Source of the DNA: Ruminococcus sp.
GTDB lineage: Bacteria; Bacillota; Clostridia; Lachnospirales; Lachnospiraceae
Reading direction: 5' to 3'
Assembly: GCA_023663085.1 (NCBI GenBank)
Contig: JAMPIB010000033.1
Span: 1 to 41,335, forward strand
Length of the DNA: 41,335 nucleotides
The notes under the pieces are model-generated. The model was not told the origin of the DNA and did no database searches. It saw only the letters and a list, made by a program, of their open reading frames with translations. This document shows positions 16,294 to 24,112 of this stretch, piece by piece; within the stretch, counting starts at the first letter, position 1, and every line of letters starts with the position of its first letter. The translations under genes were made by a program, and so were the position numbers.

Positions 16294-17178
16294 CTAACCC
16301 ATGCCCAAAAAGCATTTTGCATATTCTATAAATTTCGTCGCCGCCAGACCAAAAGGCTGTTCCCGTTTCCATGCCAGAACACATGTTGCCATAAGTTCCG
16401 GATACAATGGCCGACAGACAATTTTTGACGAATCCCAGAAAGGAACCGCGCCCTCAATGACCAGAGAATATGCCAGTCCCCTGTTTACCATAACTGCGCC
16501 GTTGGTACTCAGATTACTGGTGAACAGGATATTCAGATTTTTATAATAGTCCCCAAACCAATTTGCCAGTTCACTCTGCACCTGCATCCGCCGCGGAAGG
16601 ATCAGTGGTAAATCCGCCAGTTCTCCTGCCGTAACATGCTCTTTTTTCGCAAGCGGATCATCCGGCGGTATCAAAACCACCCATCTTTCTTTCCTGTCCA
16701 AACGGATAAACTCATATTTTCCCATCTCGACCGGTTCCAAAAGCAGCCCCAGATCAAGCAGTCCCTTTTCCATCTGTTCCTTTACCAAATCCGCAGTCGC
16801 GGTAAAAATATCAAAGGTAACAAGCGGATATTTCTGATGAAAACTTTCTATCAGATCCGGGAGCATCTGTACAGACGCAACCTCTCCACAGCCAATAGAA
16901 ATCTTTCCTTCTACCTGCTCCTCCTGTTCCACCAGTTCTTTTTCTGTCTTGTCAACAAGCTGTAAAATCTCTTCTGCGCGGCGGCGCAACAGGATACCTT
17001 CATTGGTCAATCTGATCTTACGCGTTCCCCTATCAAAAAGTCTGACGCCAAGTTCTTCCTCCATCTGTGCAAGCTGTCTGGAAAGTGTCGGCTGTGTAAT
17101 ATGTAACACTTCCGCTGCTCCGGTAATGCTTTCTTCCCTGACTACAGTCAGAAAATAACGCAGGACTCTGATCTCCAT
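16294..17178 (-). CDS. LysR-family transcriptional regulator
   Basis: The ~294-residue protein starts MEIRVLRYFLTVVREESITG and has the LysR winged HTH (AAEVLHITQPTLSRQLAQME), then a periplasmic-binding-like effector domain (residues ~90-290). AGGAG lies seven bases before the ATG at 17178. It sits 113 bases upstream of the flavodoxin lipoprotein gene on the same strand, unlike the usual divergent LysR layout. Both its own promoter and that of the flavodoxin gene contain AAGGCAT between -35 and -10, so it probably controls both. It is a paralogue of the LysR at 24113 and of the remnant near 600. Confidence 0.9.
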   Translation of the reverse strand: MEIRVLRYFLTVVREESITGAAEVLHITQPTLSRQLAQMEEELGVRLFDRGTRKIRLTNEGILLRRRAEEILQLVDKTEKELVEQEEQVEGKISIGCGEVASVQMLPDLIESFHQKYPLVTFDIFTATADLVKEQMEKGLLDLGLLLEPVEMGKYEFIRLDRKERWVVLIPPDDPLAKKEHVTAGELADLPLILPRRMQVQSELANWFGDYYKNLNILFTSNLSTNGAVMVNRGLAYSLVIEGAVPFWDSSKIVCRPLYPELMATCVLAWKREQPFGLAATKFIEYAKCFLGMG

Positions 17179-17219
17179 ATGGGAACTCCTTTCGGGTCTA
17201 TTCATGCTTTACAGGCTAT

Positions 17220-17248
17220 ATTATAAGGCATTTATGCCTTTTGAGCAA
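17220..17248 (-). promoter_or_regulatory. Promoter and palindromic operator of the LysR gene
   Basis: TTGCTC (17243-17248), 17 bases, TATAAT (17220-17225) on the minus strand. The spacer is almost filled by the palindrome AAGGCAT-tt-ATGCCTT (17225-17240), placed where a bound protein would block or remodel RNA polymerase, consistent with autoregulation. Confidence 0.6.
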
Positions 17249-17255
17249 TACCCTG

Positions 17256-17693
17256 TCAAAGAGAAAGCACCGCCGTTACACTCCCGTCCCCCAATATATC
17301 TTTAAGTTCCTGCTGCGTCATATCCTCAATCTTTCCCAGCCTTGTAAGACTCCACGAATTGGTATCATAATAAATGACAAAAGAGTTCCCCTGATATAAA
17401 ATCAAGTCTCCGGCCCCCGTATTGATCTGTTCGTCATTCCTCGGCAGACTTTCAGGCAGAGAACCCACTTTCTCCATACCTGCATAATCATTCATCTCGA
17501 TCGTGACCGGCCCCTTGGAAAGCATTTCGATAAGCGCCTCCGTAGAAGAATTTTGTACCAGGGTTGCCGTCAGCACATTGTCTCCGATCTGAATATTCAT
17601 TTTCATGTCATTTTCCTCCTCCCGCGTATTCCCGCAGGCCATAACAAAGCCAGCGAATACAAAAACAAAAAAGATACCTAAAAATCGCTTCAT
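17256..17693 (-). CDS. Cyclophilin-like-fold lipoprotein
   Basis: The ~145-residue precursor has a signal segment ending in a lipobox (FVMAC, Cys19) and then a domain with MNIQIGDNVLTATLVQNSST, VTIEMNDYAGMEKVGSLP and GDLILYQGNSFVIYYDTNSW. This is the pattern of the cyclophilin-like beta-barrel family formerly DUF369 (PF18050). These proteins are not shown to be isomerases. I start it at 17693 behind GGGAGGGG; the frame continues upstream to 17759 within the DUF3737 gene. It is the last gene of a four-gene operon whose first gene encodes a second lipoprotein of similar type. Confidence 0.8.
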   Translation of the reverse strand: MKRFLGIFFVFVFAGFVMACGNTREEENDMKMNIQIGDNVLTATLVQNSSTEALIEMLSKGPVTIEMNDYAGMEKVGSLPESLPRNDEQINTGAGDLILYQGNSFVIYYDTNSWSLTRLGKIEDMTQQELKDILGDGSVTAVLSL

Positions 17694-17719
17694 ACCATAA
17701 CCCCTCCCAACTTTCAAAT

Positions 17720-18613
17720 CTACGCGCAGACACACATCTCTTTTGCCGCAGATCTGCATCTGTCCTTATCCTGCCTGCATATAATCTTTGTTCTGGCCGG
17801 GTCGATACGGTCCGTTTCCAGAATCAACTCACCGATTTCATCTGCATGAATCTCTCCGCAAAGAGGATTTTTCACACTGTCGATACTGCCGCATACCGTT
17901 GCCCGGACTTCGCTGTTTTCAAACGATAAGTCCGTCTGCTCCATCGTGCAGTCTTCTAAAACCAGCCCTTTACAATAACACAGCGGCTGTGTGCCGATGA
18001 TCTTACAGCGGACAAGTTTCAGATTTTCCGAATACCAGCCGAGATACTCGCCGCGGACAACGCAGTCCTCCACGGTCACATTTTTGCTGTGCCAGAAGGC
18101 ATCTTTGGTATTCAGATCAGAATTACGGATTATCGCATTTTCCACATACTGAAACGAATATTTCCCTGTCATTGTCAGGTTATTAATTTCCATATCCCTG
18201 CACTCGAAAAACGGGTATTCCGATTCCAGACTGCAATCCTTAATCCATAAATCGCTGCACCGCCACGCGAACTCCGGCGAATGGATATCACATTCGCTTA
18301 AGGAAAGTTTTCCATGGCATTCCCGCAGAGCCTTGATTCCGTTCATCCGGCACTTTTCCATCGTAATATCCTCATCGTACCACAACGCCGCCCGGCACCC
18401 CTCCGTCATGGTGATATCCCGGATAGCGGCGCCTCTCGTATGCCAGAAAGGATAGCGGAGATTAAAATAACATCTCTCCACCGTGATATCCGAAGTTTCT
18501 TTCAAAGCGGATTCCCCATCCGCCGGGCCGTCAAAAGAACAGTCCGCGATATGCGCTCCGTTTATGCCATATAAAGCACGTTCCTCATCATAAGTTTTAT
18601 TGCTAAATTCCAT
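17720..18613 (-). CDS. DUF3737-family parallel beta-helix protein
   Basis: The ~297-residue protein begins MEFSNKTYDEERALYGINGA and is built from short repeated strands with a regular '...DCxFxG / ...CxF...PFWH...' pattern, as in the DUF3737 family (PF12541), a right-handed beta helix. Many Cys, Trp and acidic residues line the repeats. It has no signal peptide, so it is cytoplasmic. GAGGAG lies seven bases before the start at 18613. It follows the 75-residue protein by 23 bases and precedes the cyclophilin-like lipoprotein. The biochemical role of the family is unknown. Confidence 0.85.
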   Translation of the reverse strand: MEFSNKTYDEERALYGINGAHIADCSFDGPADGESALKETSDITVERCYFNLRYPFWHTRGAAIRDITMTEGCRAALWYDEDITMEKCRMNGIKALRECHGKLSLSECDIHSPEFAWRCSDLWIKDCSLESEYPFFECRDMEINNLTMTGKYSFQYVENAIIRNSDLNTKDAFWHSKNVTVEDCVVRGEYLGWYSENLKLVRCKIIGTQPLCYCKGLVLEDCTMEQTDLSFENSEVRATVCGSIDSVKNPLCGEIHADEIGELILETDRIDPARTKIICRQDKDRCRSAAKEMCVCA

Positions 18614-18636
18614 AATCAGTCTCCTCACTTTCCGCA

Positions 18637-18864
18637 TTATGCTTCTTTATCCATCTGCCAGACCAGATAGTCCAGACAATCAATATGTTTCTGCGCTGTA
18701 TGCAGATCCTCTAACAGCATACGCCTGTGCGTCTCCAGCAGCCGCTTACCGGATTCCACCTCGCCCTGCCGGATGTCCTCGACAAACTCGGTGATCGTAT
18801 CCGCACCGCATCCGGCGTCTTTTAAATTCTGGATCATTTCTGTTTCCGAAGAATAGCCTCTCAT
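18637..18864 (-). CDS. 75-residue helical protein of unknown function
   Basis: This small soluble protein is predicted to be nearly all helix, with acidic and basic heptad-like patches (EFVEDIRQGEVESGKRLLET; DLHTAQKHIDCLDYLVWQMD). It has a GGAAGG site before the ATG. It lies between the cyclophilin-like lipoprotein gene (38 bases upstream) and DUF3737 (23 bases downstream) and is evidently part of that operon. The 'LDYLVWQM' end resembles the C-terminal end of MerR-type coiled-coil domains, but no DNA-binding domain is present. I do not assign a function. Confidence 0.65.
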   Translation of the reverse strand: MRGYSSETEMIQNLKDAGCGADTITEFVEDIRQGEVESGKRLLETHRRMLLEDLHTAQKHIDCLDYLVWQMDKEA

Positions 18865-18902
18865 TGTCTTTACCTTCCTTCATCCCCGTTATCACAGAAT
18901 CC

Positions 18903-19526
18903 TTAGTCAATGCTCTGTATCAATACTATTTTGTTATTCCAGCCTTCCAGAACAGGATTATTTTCCACCGCTTCTACAAACTCGTCTGTATAATCAAAAT
19001 ATCCCACCTTAGTATATTCGGCAAAGATTTCCGCGTCATGATAAAACAAAACGATACGGTTCGGCTCTGAATAATATACCTCTCCGCCTTTTACCTCTGT
19101 AACAGTTTCCGCATCCGAGGGTATCTCATACCGGCTGGGAACATCATAATACTGCATAACCTCCCAGTTCTCATAATCATCATAGTGATATATCGGAAGC
19201 TGCCATCTGGCTGTCCCGACATGATGCGCGATAGCGGCCGCCGTATCATTCTCATACAGATGCAGGATAAATGGTTCCCCGTCAGCGCCAAAGCAGACCT
19301 CGATCTCAACCGCTTCTGCCAGCGCTCTGCTCCCGCCGTCTTCCGTAACAGCGCTTTCCTCCGCCACAGAACTGTCATTTAGCTCATTTTCCATCTGAGC
19401 GGCATTTTCTGCGCTCTGTTCTACAGTGTCCGTCTCCTGCTTTTGCCCGCATCCAACAAGCATGATCGACAGCATCAGGGGCCAAAAACATATACTTGCA
19501 AATATTCCTGTTTTATTCCGTCTCAT
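18903..19526 (-). CDS. Cyclophilin-like-fold lipoprotein with a long acidic linker
   Basis: The ~207-residue precursor has an N-terminal signal with lipobox (IMLVGC), then a ~45-residue Glu/Ser/Ala-rich linker, and a C-terminal cyclophilin-like domain. The domain shows EPFILHLYENDTAAAIAHHV, ending in GGEVYYSEPNRIVLFYHDAE and GYFDYTDEFVEAVENNP. Start 19526 is preferred: GGAAAGGA is six bases upstream, and the preceding ATG abuts it. It is first in the operon with the 75-residue protein, DUF3737 and the smaller cyclophilin-like lipoprotein. Its promoter carries the shared box. Confidence 0.78.
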   Translation of the reverse strand: MRRNKTGIFASICFWPLMLSIMLVGCGQKQETDTVEQSAENAAQMENELNDSSVAEESAVTEDGGSRALAEAVEIEVCFGADGEPFILHLYENDTAAAIAHHVGTARWQLPIYHYDDYENWEVMQYYDVPSRYEIPSDAETVTEVKGGEVYYSEPNRIVLFYHDAEIFAEYTKVGYFDYTDEFVEAVENNPVLEGWNNKIVLIQSID

Positions 19527-19591
19527 GGTCATTCCTTTCCTGCGTCAGTTTTCTGACACATCTGCATTTTCAATTTTTAAATATCCCGTCT

Positions 19592-19641
19592 CTATACAGT
19601 AGTATAGTCTGTGTTCTTTCGCATAGCAAATACTTATATCA
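19592..19641 (-). promoter_or_regulatory. Promoter and shared box of the lipoprotein-DUF3737 operon
   Basis: TTGCTA (19624-19629), 17 bases and TATACT (19601-19606) form the minus-strand promoter. The plus-strand box ATAGCAAATACTTATATCA (19623-19641) covers the -35 and is 17/19 identical to the box at 24016-24034. A second element, the perfect inverted repeat CTATAC-agta-GTATAG (19592-19607), overlaps the -10. Confidence 0.65.
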
Positions 19642-19674
19642 CATATTATTCTATAGTTAAAAAGCATAGTATGT

Positions 19675-22026
19675 TTACTCTGAGATCAAAACAGTCAGAT
19701 CAGTTCTTTTCATTTTCCCGGCCGCCAGATACGCGAAGCAGATAAACAGCAAAACAACAATACCGCCCGGAAGTAAAGTATTGCCGACGTCTGCCTGAGA
19801 AGCAAAATTACTGATCCCTGCAAACTTCATGACTGCCGATACCAACAGATCCGTAAAAACAGCCGACAGGATCGTACCGGCCACGGAACCGGCCAACGCC
19901 GCCATACCAAAGCGCAAGGCAAAAGTCATCCGCAGTTCGTTTGTCCGGAAACCGATTGCCTTATAAATGCTCATATCCTTTTGCTCCGCATACAGAATCT
20001 TACTGCCGGCCATGACTGTTACAATCAGGATAAAGCCAAAAACCAGTACATACATCAAAACCAGAAGCGCCTGCATGGCGGAAATAATACCAAAAAGTCC
20101 CGGCCAGGTATTCTCATGGACATGGACATCCCCTCCGTAAGCGGACTCCAACGCTTCTGTGATCGCCGCTTTTTGAGACGTATCGGCAAGAAAATAATGC
20201 CAGCACCAGATATGGGGATTATCCTGTCCGATCTTCAGATATCCTTCCCGGCTCAGCCCCACGTTATCTCCCATGTCATTAGCACAGGAATAAATACCCG
20301 AAACGATATACTCACCGCTGCCGCTATCTCCGCTGACCATGACTGTATCTCCGATGGTAACACCGAAACTGTCCGCCACAAATTCCGTCAGCACAATCTC
20401 ATTATCCGCCATACAGGTTTTTCCTGCCAGAATATGAAACCGTTCCGGCTCAGAGATCACATTCGCTGTATAATCTACACCATTTACTGCCACCCCCGGC
20501 ATGGCAAGCTGATAAGTATCCGTAACATCTGTGTAAGTTCGTATCATCTCTTCCGCCTCTTTTGCGCTCAGATCTCCGAATACCTGAACGCCGATATCGT
20601 GATCCGCCGGATTGAAAGCATCCATCATACCTTTGCCGTCTGCCCCCAGCCAGGAATTCATCCGCCCCACTAAAGAAGCAAAGAACACCAGAAGGACCGC
20701 TACGATCAATGTCCCTGTGTACCGCCGCTTTCCACTGACAAGCTGTCTGTATGCCAGCCTTAAAGGCAGCACATTGCCAAAAGCCGGGACCGTCTTTTTC
20801 AGGGAAAAGCGCATCTTCTCCGCTTCGCCGCGTATCGCCTTCATAGGTGTGATCTTGCGGATTCTCCCTACACGCAGAAAAATAAAACCCATAAGCAGAA
20901 TAATGATTACCGCCGCAGACACCGCACACCACAAAAGCGGCAGCTGCGTCGGTATCCGCATCCCAATCGTAGTAACAATCGCTCCGCTCACAAACCGTCC
21001 CGCCACAACTGCCAGCAACAACCCGCCAAACATTCCGGCCATAACAGGGAACAGATATTGCAGCATCTGGATCCGCCGCAGTTTTACTGATGTAAAACCA
21101 ATCGTTTTGAGGATTCCCATATTCACAGTATCTTCTTCCAGCGAACTGTCAATGCTGTGTCCAAGCGCCACACAGACGGTAAACAGCAGCACGGCCACGA
21201 AAGCGATCAGTAAACCGCTGAAGGCATTTTGCAGGATCAGCATAAAACCTGCAATAGCTTCTTTGCTGTGTACAAACTCCGCAAATTCTGGCAGGGAAGT
21301 TTTTTCATTGATGACACCGTTTAATTCTGACACGTTCATCTGAGCATCCGGCTGTGCGAAAATATGCAGCATGGCTCCATCCCTTGCCAGCGCGTCAATT
21401 CCTGCGTTTTGCAGAATGTCCAGTATCTCCCTGCGGTCTTCCTCACAGATCAGAAACCCTTTCATCCCGATCATGGAACTGCCCATAAAAGGGTCTTCAT
21501 AAAATCCTTTGATGATAAACACCTTATTTTTTCCCGCCCTTGCAATGGGAAAGGTAATTTCATCTCCGATCGTTACCCCAAACATGGATACCAGAGAGGG
21601 CGATACATATATTTCACCGGGCGCAATAGCGGGCGCCGTCTCCCGATATGAAGAAATATCTTCCGTAAAAAAGCGGTAACGTCCTTCTTCCGGCACGAAA
21701 GAGATTAGTTGTCCTTCACTGTCAGATTCCTGCTCTCCAATTTCATAATTTGCAAAGATAAGCGGCTGGACTTCTACTTTTTGGATCTCCGGCAGCCCGC
21801 TTATCTCATCAGCCAGTTTATTCCTGTCAGGCACATTAGAAACCCAGGCGGTGAGATTGCCAAACCCCGCCCGCTCCATTTCTTCCCGGATAAAACTCTG
21901 TGAATTCAGCCAAATCGTCAGTACCGTACCGAGCGCCGCGGCTGTCAGCATGAGCAGTATCCCTATGCCGGCCAGAGTTCCCTTATGTTTCTTTATGTCT
22001 GCTTTTAATAAAATGACATTTTCCAT
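19675..22026 (-). CDS. FtsX/MacB-type ABC transporter permease
   Basis: The 783-residue protein starts with one membrane helix (GTLAGIGILLMLTAAALGTV), then a large extracytoplasmic domain, three helices, a second extracytoplasmic domain and three final helices. This is the two-FtsX-domain plan of Gram-positive lipid, peptide or lipoprotein exporters. FtsX segments LGHSIDSSLEEDTVNMGILK and ILYAEQKDMSIYKAIGFRTN are clear. It works with the ATPase encoded 18 bases upstream and is in the operon with the Ntn-hydrolase lipoprotein. Such permeases often move or sense antimicrobial peptides or lipids rather than small solutes. Confidence 0.88.
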   Translation of the reverse strand: MENVILLKADIKKHKGTLAGIGILLMLTAAALGTVLTIWLNSQSFIREEMERAGFGNLTAWVSNVPDRNKLADEISGLPEIQKVEVQPLIFANYEIGEQESDSEGQLISFVPEEGRYRFFTEDISSYRETAPAIAPGEIYVSPSLVSMFGVTIGDEITFPIARAGKNKVFIIKGFYEDPFMGSSMIGMKGFLICEEDRREILDILQNAGIDALARDGAMLHIFAQPDAQMNVSELNGVINEKTSLPEFAEFVHSKEAIAGFMLILQNAFSGLLIAFVAVLLFTVCVALGHSIDSSLEEDTVNMGILKTIGFTSVKLRRIQMLQYLFPVMAGMFGGLLLAVVAGRFVSGAIVTTIGMRIPTQLPLLWCAVSAAVIIILLMGFIFLRVGRIRKITPMKAIRGEAEKMRFSLKKTVPAFGNVLPLRLAYRQLVSGKRRYTGTLIVAVLLVFFASLVGRMNSWLGADGKGMMDAFNPADHDIGVQVFGDLSAKEAEEMIRTYTDVTDTYQLAMPGVAVNGVDYTANVISEPERFHILAGKTCMADNEIVLTEFVADSFGVTIGDTVMVSGDSGSGEYIVSGIYSCANDMGDNVGLSREGYLKIGQDNPHIWCWHYFLADTSQKAAITEALESAYGGDVHVHENTWPGLFGIISAMQALLVLMYVLVFGFILIVTVMAGSKILYAEQKDMSIYKAIGFRTNELRMTFALRFGMAALAGSVAGTILSAVFTDLLVSAVMKFAGISNFASQADVGNTLLPGGIVVLLFICFAYLAAGKMKRTDLTVLISE

Positions 22027-22043
22027 TCACACACCACCTTCTC

Positions 22044-22805
22044 TTACCATTGTAAAGAAGCAAGCCATTGTGTCACCCTGCTCTCTCTGTCAGAGCGTTC
22101 ATCCTGCAGATAAGAAGGAAGTGACAACTCATCCAGTATCCTTCCATCTTCCAGATAAAGCAGGCGGTTTCCCCGGATCGCCGCCCGTACATCGTGCGTC
22201 ACCAGCAAGATACTCTGTCCGTTCTCATGCAGATTGGTCAGAAGATTCAGCACTTCCTCACTATTGGCTTTATTCAGGGCGCCTGTCGGTTCATCCGCAA
22301 AGATCAGTTCCGGTTCATTTATCACACTTCTTGCCACAGCCGCACGCTGCGCCTCGCCGCCGGATACCTGCGATGGCAGACGATTCCTGGCCCCCTCCAC
22401 TTTCATCCGGGTAAGAAGATCTGCCGCACGCTTTTCCACCGCCCTTTTGTCCTGCTTTTTTCCCATATACCCCGCAACCACAACATTTTCCAACAGGCTC
22501 AGATTACTGACAAGATGTGTCTGCTGGAAAACAAAGCCGAATTTTTCCGCCCGCAGCGCTGCCATTTTCTTTTCCGAAAACCGGTTCATTTCCTCTCCCT
22601 GAAATATGACCGAACCGCCTGTGACAGCATCCATCCCGCCAAGGGCATACAAAAGCGTGGACTTTCCGGTGCCGGAAGAACCCATGATGACAGTAAAGTC
22701 TCCTTTGAAAATATCTATATTGACATGATCCAGCACATTGATTTCTTTTTCTTTACCCGGAAAAGTTTTGCATATATCCTTTCCGGAAAGCAATATATCC
22801 TTCAT
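22044..22805 (-). CDS. MacB/LolD-type ABC transporter ATPase
   Basis: The 253-residue protein has Walker A GSSGTGKSTL, Q-loop VFQQTHLVSNLSLLENV, signature VSGGEAQRAAVARSV, Walker B LIFADEPTGALN and the His-switch VTHDVRAA. The 'FADEPTGALNKANS' wording is typical of MacB/LolD-type exporters paired with FtsX permeases. A GGAGG site precedes the ATG. The permease follows 18 bases downstream and the Ntn-hydrolase lipoprotein gene ends 28 bases upstream. Confidence 0.93.
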   Translation of the reverse strand: MKDILLSGKDICKTFPGKEKEINVLDHVNIDIFKGDFTVIMGSSGTGKSTLLYALGGMDAVTGGSVIFQGEEMNRFSEKKMAALRAEKFGFVFQQTHLVSNLSLLENVVVAGYMGKKQDKRAVEKRAADLLTRMKVEGARNRLPSQVSGGEAQRAAVARSVINEPELIFADEPTGALNKANSEEVLNLLTNLHENGQSILLVTHDVRAAIRGNRLLYLEDGRILDELSLPSYLQDERSDRESRVTQWLASLQW

Positions 22806-22833
22806 TCGTTTACCTCCGTTTGTTTTATCATCT

Positions 22834-23958
22834 CTAACTGTCCTGTCCTATTCGGAAAATGTAGCCGTATTCATAATTCTCCCTGTGATAATACCATGCC
22901 TCCCCGCTGCTTTGGTTAAATACCACACTCCATTCGGTAGATTCAAATTCGCCAAAATTTCCTTTGCTCACGCTGCGTAAAGCGTCCCTGACATCTTCTG
23001 CGGACATGATTCCGCTCTCTTTAAGGCGTTCTGTCAGCATTTCATAGCGAGTATGCGACTGCGCCGTTCCAATCCCTTTCTTATCCCCTTCGGCCATATA
23101 AAAATTCGTAACGACCGGTGTCTGGACCACCACCATTTCATTGTCCACATATTCCACCACTACGCTCTTACCATCTGCGTCCGCGATCGCAAAATGCACC
23201 ATATAATTCATGGATGCGTGCAGATCATACTTTTCAAGCAGAGCAACGGCCTCCGCCGTATCCGCCGCCTGATCTAACAGCAGCCGCACGGCAGTCGTAG
23301 TCGTAATATCCGGCCTCTCTGTATCCTGAGCGATCGTGGCATTATCCTGTATCATATTGACCGATACCACAAGTCCCTTTTCATTCATTCCATCAAGCGG
23401 TGCATATAACGCGATAAGCGCCTTCATCTCATCGGGAAGATGGGAAAATCCCACTCCCTGAATGAAATCCGTGTTTACGGTAGAGATGGACGCATAGCCG
23501 CTTTCGGGAACAGATTGTACGATCATGGCATTACAGCGGTTCCAGTCGAAATTTCTCCCAAACAACTGCCCGCCGTCCGTATTTTTTACAGAAATTGTAC
23601 TGCATCCAAAGGGATCTCCTCCAAAAGAAAAATCTCCGGCATCTCCGACAAGATATCCCAGCAAAAACGCCGCCACATCAGCATCCGAAGAAGCCCCTCC
23701 CCCTGCAAGATATTCCTCAAAACCATAATCTCCTTCAAACTTAACGGCCGACAGACCGCTTTCCAACTCTACCACTTCTGAACTTAATGATATAATACGC
23801 ATATCCGCTTCTGAATCCGCATCATCTGGCAATGAGCCACTCTTCTCATTGAAATTTGCCGACCGCTCAGCAGATGTCTCTGTATTATTTCCACACCCGA
23901 TAAGCAGAAAAATTATAACAGCAAACATGCAGACAACTGCCGCACCTTTATATTTCAT
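22834..23958 (-). CDS. C45/penicillin-acylase-like Ntn-hydrolase lipoprotein
   Basis: The ~374-residue precursor has a signal with lipobox FLLIGC (Cys22), a ~95-residue pro-region, then an Ntn-hydrolase core starting at Cys119 in GCSTISV and continuing GRNFDWNR, PLDGMNEKGLVVSVNM and TTTTAVRLLLDQ. In the acyl-CoA:6-APA acyltransferase (C45) and linear amide hydrolase families, self-cleavage before this Cys makes it the N-terminal nucleophile. Cleavage of linear amides, such as N-acyl amino acids or bile-salt-like amides, outside the cell is plausible. Start 23958 follows GGGAGG. It leads the operon with the ABC exporter and is divergent from a LysR gene. Confidence 0.82.
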   Translation of the reverse strand: MKYKGAAVVCMFAVIIFLLIGCGNNTETSAERSANFNEKSGSLPDDADSEADMRIISLSSEVVELESGLSAVKFEGDYGFEEYLAGGGASSDADVAAFLLGYLVGDAGDFSFGGDPFGCSTISVKNTDGGQLFGRNFDWNRCNAMIVQSVPESGYASISTVNTDFIQGVGFSHLPDEMKALIALYAPLDGMNEKGLVVSVNMIQDNATIAQDTERPDITTTTAVRLLLDQAADTAEAVALLEKYDLHASMNYMVHFAIADADGKSVVVEYVDNEMVVVQTPVVTNFYMAEGDKKGIGTAQSHTRYEMLTERLKESGIMSAEDVRDALRSVSKGNFGEFESTEWSVVFNQSSGEAWYYHRENYEYGYIFRIGQDS

Positions 23959-23993
23959 GATGAACCTCCCGTCTGACAGCATTTTTCAAATAT

Positions 23994-24034
23994 AGTATAA
24001 TTCGCGGAAATACAAATAACAAATACTCATATCA
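23994..24034 (-). promoter_or_regulatory. Promoter and shared box of the Ntn-hydrolase/ABC exporter operon
   Basis: TTGTTA (24017-24022), 17 bases and TATACT (23994-23999) form the minus-strand promoter about 35 bases upstream of the start at 23958. The plus-strand box ATAACAAATACTCATATCA (24016-24034) covers the -35 and matches the box at 19623-19641 at 17 of 19 positions. Confidence 0.65.
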
Positions 24035-24040
24035 AATATC

Positions 24041-24078
24041 ATACCATGCTTGACAGGCATGGTATTACGTGTTATGTT
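24041..24078 (+). promoter_or_regulatory. LysR promoter with inverted-repeat operator
   Basis: TTGACA (24050-24055), 17 bases and TATGTT (24073-24078) form the plus-strand promoter of the LysR gene. The -35 forms the loop of a perfect 9-bp inverted repeat, ATACCATGC / GCATGGTAT (24041-24049 and 24057-24065), a layout expected for autorepression. Confidence 0.65.
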
Positions 24079-24112
24079 ACAGAAAAGATAATAAAATCAG
24101 GGGGATACCTTT

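Noticed and set aside
17225-17240. AAGGCAT palindrome as a terminator for the cyclophilin-like lipoprotein operon
   Set aside because: No U-run follows and its stem is only seven pairs with a two-base loop; its place between -35 and -10 fits an operator better.
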